Source: Priestia aryabhattai (GTDB lineage Bacteria; Bacillota; Bacilli; Bacillales; Bacillaceae_H). From it: DNA of 64,000 nt. A model generated the notes under the pieces. It saw only the letters and a program-made list of their open reading frames with translations. It did no database searches and was not told where the DNA came from. The first letter of the stretch is position 1. Every line of letters begins with the position of its first letter. Positions 59,540 through 64,000 of the stretch are shown here, one piece after another. The stretch spans positions 682,001 to 746,000 of the forward strand of contig NZ_JAMBOQ010000001.1 in the NCBI RefSeq assembly GCF_023715685.1, written 5' to 3'. Made by a program: the position numbers and the translations under genes.

Positions 59540-60190
59540 CTAGACAATCGATGGCTGTTTGGCCTTTTTTACTTTTCTTAACGCCAGCCACCATAAATAA
59601 ATCATGAATGGAATAATAATAAATACCCAATGATCCATTGTTTTTAAAATATAATCATATGTTCCATGTAAAATGAGCGGCGCAAATACGGAATACAGCG
59701 TCCACTTCGTTTTTTCTTTTCCTTCAGAAAACTTTGCTTTCCCTAAATAATACCCCATAATAACACCGAATAAAGCATGACTAGATACGGGTAAAAAGGC
59801 TCTTCCTAGCGCTGATTCTAAACCATTTGCAAATAAATATAAAATATTTTCAACGGTAGCAAAACCTAATGAAACAGCTGCCCCGTAAACAATTCCATCA
59901 TAATGCTCATCAAATTCCACATGCTGATAAATCGTGAAATATAAAATGAACCATTTGAAAAATTCTTCTAAAAAGCTTGTCGTAAAAAATGCTTCAAGAA
60001 AAGGTGATTGAAAAACGTGTTCTTCACCAAATACATATTGAATAAACATAATTGGCAAAACAAGCATGGCTCCAAAAATAAATGTTTTTAATACCATTGA
60101 AATCGGCTCAGTTTCGTATTCATCTTTCAAATAAAAAAAACTTAACAATGCCAATCCTGGCGCAATGCCTGCAGATACAATCGCCAACAT
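59540..60190 (-). CDS. prsW: Site-1 protease PrsW family intramembrane metalloprotease
   Basis: In B. subtilis it cuts the anti-sigma factor RsiW to start release of sigma-W. A 216-residue protein with seven or eight membrane segments and the conserved EEFFKW (EExxK) motif near residue 76, ENILY and HALFG motifs, and a later HGTYDY; these bind the catalytic metal. Start ATG 60190 follows GAGGCGC weakly. Confidence 0.93.
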   Translation of the reverse strand: MLAIVSAGIAPGLALLSFFYLKDEYETEPISMVLKTFIFGAMLVLPIMFIQYVFGEEHVFQSPFLEAFFTTSFLEEFFKWFILYFTIYQHVEFDEHYDGIVYGAAVSLGFATVENILYLFANGLESALGRAFLPVSSHALFGVIMGYYLGKAKFSEGKEKTKWTLYSVFAPLILHGTYDYILKTMDHWVFIIIPFMIYLWWLALRKVKKAKQPSIV

Positions 60191-60388
60191 AAATAGCGCC
60201 TCATCTCCTCTATTTTTTTTAATAGTAACATGTTATCTTTAGGATGAAAATCTCCGTCTATAATGTCCTTATCTTTATATGTAAATGCTCACATAACTTG
60301 CTGTCGATTTACAAAGCCTAACAAAGACCTTAAACAAGTATACCAAAAAATGTATCATACTTATATGAAAAATTGAAAGGAGCTCTCT

Positions 60389-61360
60389 ATGAAAACTGTT
60401 TATATTCTTCACACCGGCGGCACAATCTCTATGAAAGAAGACATGGCAACTGGATCGGTAACACCAGATATTCAAAATCCGCTTCACCGCTCAACATCAT
60501 CTGTTTCAGGTATGGCCAATGTAATCGTAGAAGAAGCATTTCATCTGCCTTCTCCTCACATTACTCCTAATGAAATGCTTATACTTTCAAAAAAAATACG
60601 CGATAAAATTAATGAGGGCAAAATTGATGCAGTCGTGTTAACCCACGGTACGGACACGCTGGAAGAAACCGCTTATTTTTTAGATTTAACAGTGCATACA
60701 GATATTCCAATTGTCTTAACTGGAGCCATGAGATCAAGCAATGAGATTGGTTCAGACGGTCCTTATAATTTTATATCTGCGGTTCGGGTAGCTATTAGTG
60801 ACGGTACAAAAGGAAAAGGCGTCTTAGTTGTGATGAACGATGAAATTCATACAGCAGAAAATGTGACTAAGACCCACACAAGCAACGTGGCAACATTTCA
60901 AAGCCCTCAGTACGGTCCAATAGGATTAATCACAAAACGCGGCGTATCTTTTCACCACATGCCTACAGAACACGAATTTTATCCTGTCAATCAGATAGAT
61001 AAACAAATCACTTTATTAAAAGCTTATGCAGGAATGGACGATCAGTTATTTCAGGCAGCGGCTTCAATGAATGTTGATGGACTTGTAATTGAAGCCCTTG
61101 GCCAAGGAAATCTCCCTCCCCTTACACTTCCGGGAATTCAATTGCTTTTACAGCGAAAGATACCCATCGTGCTCGTTTCTCGCTGTTTTAATGGAATTGC
61201 TCAAGATGTATATGGATATGAAGGCGGTGGCAAGCAGTTAAAAGAGATGGGCGTTATTTTTTCAAATGGCCTCAATGGTCCTAAAGCACGCATTAAACTG
61301 TTAGTTGCTCTACAAGTAACAACGAATCATGATGAATTGCAGCAGCTATTTAATCATTAG
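60389..61360 (+). CDS. ansA: L-asparaginase (type I)
   Basis: Hydrolyses asparagine to aspartate. The threonine active sites appear as HTGGTISM (residues 8-15) and THGTDTLEET near residue 85. 323 residues, no signal peptide, thus cytosolic. ATG 60389 follows AAAGGAG. No ansB lies beside it, unlike the ansAB operon of B. subtilis. Confidence 0.95.
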   Translation: MKTVYILHTGGTISMKEDMATGSVTPDIQNPLHRSTSSVSGMANVIVEEAFHLPSPHITPNEMLILSKKIRDKINEGKIDAVVLTHGTDTLEETAYFLDLTVHTDIPIVLTGAMRSSNEIGSDGPYNFISAVRVAISDGTKGKGVLVVMNDEIHTAENVTKTHTSNVATFQSPQYGPIGLITKRGVSFHHMPTEHEFYPVNQIDKQITLLKAYAGMDDQLFQAAASMNVDGLVIEALGQGNLPPLTLPGIQLLLQRKIPIVLVSRCFNGIAQDVYGYEGGGKQLKEMGVIFSNGLNGPKARIKLLVALQVTTNHDELQQLFNH

Positions 61361-61364
61361 TAAA

Positions 61365-61394
61365 ACAACGCATAGAAGCCTATGCGTTGTTTTT
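61365..61394. terminator. Bidirectional terminator between ansA and ypdA
   Basis: Perfect arms ACAACGCATAG (61365-61375) / CTATGCGTTGT (61380-61390), T-rich on the plus side. It overlaps the ypdA stop. Confidence 0.75.
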
Positions 61395-62351
61395 GTTGAT
61401 AATATGAGAAGCTATTGATTTTCCATGAAACCGTCCATTTTCAATAAAGATTTCATTAGCATTATTTCCTGCAGCAATCACACCGGCGATATAAATTCCT
61501 TCCACGTTTGTTTCCATCGTCTCTTCGTTAAAAGAAGGGCGGCCTGTTTCATCATCTAATTCCACCCCCATTTTTGTTAAAAACGAGTGATCAGGGTGAT
61601 AGCCCGTCATAGCAAAAACGAAATCGTTACTAATCGTAGATTCTTTCCCTGCCTGCTCATATGTTACCGTTTCATCGGTTATCTTTGTTACATGAGCATT
61701 AAAATGCATCTGAATCGTTCCATTTCGCACCAGCGCTTCAAATTCAGGCAATATCCAAGGTTTTACGCTAGGGGAGTAATCTGAGCCACGATAAATAACC
61801 GTCACCCTTGCATCACATTTCACTAATTCTAGAGCTGCATCGACGCTAGAGTTTTTTCCGCCTATGACGACTACATCTTTATCAAAGTACGGATGAGCTT
61901 CTTTGAAATAATGAAATACCTTTGATAAATCCTCACCAGGAACATTCATGTAATTAGGATGATCGTAATAGCCCGTAGCTATAATGACATTCTCCGCTTC
62001 GTATGTCTCTTTAGATGTTGTGACAATAAATTGATTTTTCGCTTGTTTGTCTACTTGCAAGACACGTTCAAACGGCTGAATTCGAACTTGCTTGCGCTTC
62101 ACCACTTCTCGGTAGTAAGCGAGAGCTTGATTGCGCACAGGCTTACGATTTTCTGTAATGAAAGGGACATCCCCAATTTCTAGTTTTTCACTGGAACTAA
62201 AAAACGTTTGGTGTGTCGGATAGTTATAAATTGCATTCACGATATTCCCTTTTTCAATTACAAGGGCATCAATACCTGTATGTTGAAGCTCAATAGCTGC
62301 TGAAAGGCCGCATGGTCCTCCGCCAACAATAATTACTTTTTCTTTCTTCAT
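61380..62351 (-). CDS. ypdA: Bacillithiol disulfide reductase (YpdA)
   Basis: FAD- and NADPH-binding enzyme that reduces bacillithiol disulfide. FAD motif IIVGGGPCGLSAAIE (residues 6-20, with Cys14 after GGGP) and NADPH motif VVIGGKNSSVDAALE near residue 165; 323 residues. ATG 62351 follows AAGGAG at eight bases; GTG 62360 overlaps less well. It lies next to the glutamate dehydrogenase gene, as in B. subtilis. Confidence 0.95.
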   Translation of the reverse strand: MKKEKVIIVGGGPCGLSAAIELQHTGIDALVIEKGNIVNAIYNYPTHQTFFSSSEKLEIGDVPFITENRKPVRNQALAYYREVVKRKQVRIQPFERVLQVDKQAKNQFIVTTSKETYEAENVIIATGYYDHPNYMNVPGEDLSKVFHYFKEAHPYFDKDVVVIGGKNSSVDAALELVKCDARVTVIYRGSDYSPSVKPWILPEFEALVRNGTIQMHFNAHVTKITDETVTYEQAGKESTISNDFVFAMTGYHPDHSFLTKMGVELDDETGRPSFNEETMETNVEGIYIAGVIAAGNNANEIFIENGRFHGKSIASHIINKNNA

Positions 62352-62409
62352 GCCTGTCACTCCTTCAGTTGTAAACGCACCTTTTTTCTATTTTAACGCA
62401 GTGTAAAAC

Positions 62410-62446
62410 AAAAAAATCTCCTCATTAATGATAGGAGATTTTTTCT
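62410..62446 (-). terminator. Terminator after the glutamate dehydrogenase gene
   Basis: Stem AAAATCTCCT/AGGAGATTTT with T-run on the minus strand. Confidence 0.8.
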
Positions 62447-62475
62447 ATTTACGCAATTGTTCTGCTGTTCTGTTT

Positions 62476-63756
62476 TTAAATCCAGCCTCTGAAACGAGAG
62501 CCTTCTGCCATTTTTCTTACGCCTATCATATAAGCAGCTAGACGCATGTCGACTTTTCGAGTTGTAGAGGTTTCATAGATGTTATTAAATGATTTAACCA
62601 TTACTTTTTCAAGCTTTTCTTCTACTTCTTCTTCCGTCCAATAATAACCTTGATTATTTTGCACCCATTCAAAATAAGATACTGTTACACCGCCAGCACT
62701 TGCCAAAACGTCTGGAACTAATAAAATTCCTCTCTCTGACAAGATGCGCGTTGCTTCAAGAGTTGTTGGTCCATTTGCTGCTTCTACAACAATATTCGCT
62801 TGAATGTTATGGGCATTTTCTTCTGTAATTTGATTTTCAATCGCAGCTGGGACTAGGATGTCACAGTCAAGTTCCAGCAGTTCTTTGTTGCTAATTGTAT
62901 TATTGAATAATTTCGTTACTGTGCCAAAGCTATCACGTCGATCTAATAAATAATCAATGTCTAAACCATTAGGATCATGCAGCGCTCCGTATGCATCGGA
63001 TATCCCTACAATTTTAGCGCCAGCATCGTGCATGAACTTAGCTAAAAAGCTTCCTGCATTTCCAAACCCTTGTACTACTACCCGTGCACCTTGTAATTCA
63101 ATGCCTCGTTTTTTCGCTGCTTCACGAATACAAATAGTTACTCCTTTTGCAGTCGCTGTTTCACGGCCATGCGAACCACCTAAGACAAGTGGCTTTCCAG
63201 TAATAAAGCCCGGTGAATTAAATTCATCAATACGGCTGTATTCATCCATCATCCAAGCCATAATTTGTGAATTTGTAAACACATCCGGCGCTGGAATATC
63301 CTTTGTTGGTCCAACAATTTGGCTAATCGCCCGAACATATCCGCGGCTTAAACGTTCTAATTCTCCAAAAGACATATTTCGAGGATCACAAACAATTCCA
63401 CCTTTTCCTCCACCGTAAGGAAGGTCAACGATTCCACATTTTAAACTCATCCATATAGATAGAGCTTTTACTTCTTTTTCAGTTACGTTTGGGTGAAAAC
63501 GAATTCCACCTTTCGTAGGACCAACTGCATCGTTATGCTGCGCTCGGTGACCTGTAAAAATCTTAACTGATCCGTCATCCATACGAACAGGAATTTTTAC
63601 TGTCATCATTCGTAATGGCTCTTTTAATAGTTCATACACTTCATCAGGATAGCCTAGTTTTTCTAACGCTTTATGTATCACTGTTTGTGTAGATTTTAAA
63701 ACATCATGCTTTTCTTCTTGACTATTTTTACTGTCTTGCATCTTGTCGGCTACCAT
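62476..63756 (-). CDS. gudB: NAD-specific glutamate dehydrogenase
   Basis: Deaminates glutamate to 2-oxoglutarate, or the reverse. 426 residues, the Bacillus GudB/RocG size. Active-site signature LPYGGGKGGIVCDP near residue 109 with catalytic Lys, and the NAD motif VQGFGNAGSFLAK near residue 228. Whether it is the gudB or rocG type cannot be told from sequence alone; its place beside ypdA fits gudB. No duplication of the kind found in inactive B. subtilis 168 GudB is seen. Confidence 0.93.
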   Translation of the reverse strand: MVADKMQDSKNSQEEKHDVLKSTQTVIHKALEKLGYPDEVYELLKEPLRMMTVKIPVRMDDGSVKIFTGHRAQHNDAVGPTKGGIRFHPNVTEKEVKALSIWMSLKCGIVDLPYGGGKGGIVCDPRNMSFGELERLSRGYVRAISQIVGPTKDIPAPDVFTNSQIMAWMMDEYSRIDEFNSPGFITGKPLVLGGSHGRETATAKGVTICIREAAKKRGIELQGARVVVQGFGNAGSFLAKFMHDAGAKIVGISDAYGALHDPNGLDIDYLLDRRDSFGTVTKLFNNTISNKELLELDCDILVPAAIENQITEENAHNIQANIVVEAANGPTTLEATRILSERGILLVPDVLASAGGVTVSYFEWVQNNQGYYWTEEEVEEKLEKVMVKSFNNIYETSTTRKVDMRLAAYMIGVRKMAEGSRFRGWI

Positions 63757-63823
63757 CTGTAAACCTCCTAAAATGTATCGAAAATTATTCGTTTTTAATT
63801 GAATGGTGCTTCTTTCATGACAT

Positions 63824-63852
63824 AGTATACACCCTTAGTTTTACATTGCAAA
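63824..63852 (-). promoter_or_regulatory. Sigma-A promoter of the glutamate dehydrogenase gene
   Basis: On the minus strand TTTGCA (63847-63852) and TATACT (63824-63829) are 17 bases apart, about 70 bases before the start codon. Confidence 0.65.
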
Positions 63853-63891
63853 GGAAAATATCGAACTTTTAGTATTTTTTGTGCTCTCCCA

Positions 63892-63905
63892 AGAAAACGC
63901 TTCCA
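63892..63905 (-). promoter_or_regulatory. Candidate catabolite-response element (cre)
   Basis: TGGAAGCGTTTTCT on the minus strand agrees with the CcpA cre consensus (TGWAANCGNTNWCA) at most positions. It lies about 40 bases upstream of the -35, where CcpA can activate, or it serves the gene beyond the window. Confidence 0.5.
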
Positions 63906-64000
63906 TTAACTTTACAAGTTATGCTACAATGTTTTAAGTCTGCCTCTTTTCTAGTATGCTTTAATCGTCTTAAAAAATAAAAAACACCCGGTGATAAAGA

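Noticed and set aside
62957..63418. 153-residue plus-strand frame inside gudB
   Set aside because: It is the antisense shadow of a strongly conserved gene with typical Pro/Ser-rich composition.

Overview
The window looks like a chromosomal segment of a low-GC, endospore-forming Bacillaceae member. It carries sporulation and germination genes (spoIVA, sleB-ypeB, ylbJ, a csfG-like RNA), menaquinone and heptaprenyl synthesis genes, and a TRAP-regulated trp operon. Gene order and protein sequences resemble Bacillus subtilis, but extra small genes and the start codons used fit the Priestia (Bacillus) megaterium group better. The species is inferred. No rRNA, tRNA or CRISPR array was seen.

Layout. 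(1) 1-8.1 kb: the ylb cluster in reverse order (ylbL, ylbK, ylbJ, coaD, rsmD, csfG-like sRNA, ylbG, ylbF, ylbE, ylbD) with three extra small genes. (2) 8.2-13.7 kb: ypjA, the cytochrome bc complex operon qcrABC, ypiF, ypiB, ypiA. (3) 13.8-25.9 kb: the aromatic amino acid supra-operon, transcribed right to left: aroF, aroB, a TRAP attenuator leader, trpEDCFBA, hisC, tyrA, aroE. There is no aroH between aroB and trpE. (4) 26-31.3 kb: cheR, ndk, hepT-menH-hepS, mtrB, mtrA. (5) 31.4-43.7 kb: a 12.3-kb mobile element inserted in the last codons of hbs. (6) 43.7-64 kb: hbs, spoIVA, yphFE, gpsA, der, yphA, ypzI, an MFS transporter, fni, ypfD, plsC, cmk, ypfB, a frameshifted ypfA, ypeB-sleB, prsW, ansA, ypdA and a glutamate dehydrogenase gene.

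The most interesting part is the element between mtrA and hbs. Its ends are a 12-bp core repeat. The displaced native hbs tail (codons for [10 protein letters not shown] and stop) lies at 31397-31429 beside the old hbs terminator. The element supplies hbs with a new tail that differs at five codons yet encodes the same residues. A four-gene recombination module sits at the hbs end: three large tyrosine recombinases plus a small coiled-coil protein, an organisation like Tn554 and recombinase-in-trio elements. The cargo is a CcdA homologue, an unknown membrane protein and six small exported proteins. Four of those six have exactly two cysteines in the mature part, which hints at a redox-linked envelope function that I cannot match to a described system. 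One cargo gene appears to begin at an ATA codon.

Working together: chorismate made by AroF, AroB and AroE feeds the trp genes and TyrA/HisC. MtrA (GTP cyclohydrolase I) and MtrB (TRAP) lie nearby, and TRAP would control the trp leader at about 23.5 kb. HepS/HepT make the heptaprenyl chain and MenH finishes menaquinone, which the QcrABC complex uses.
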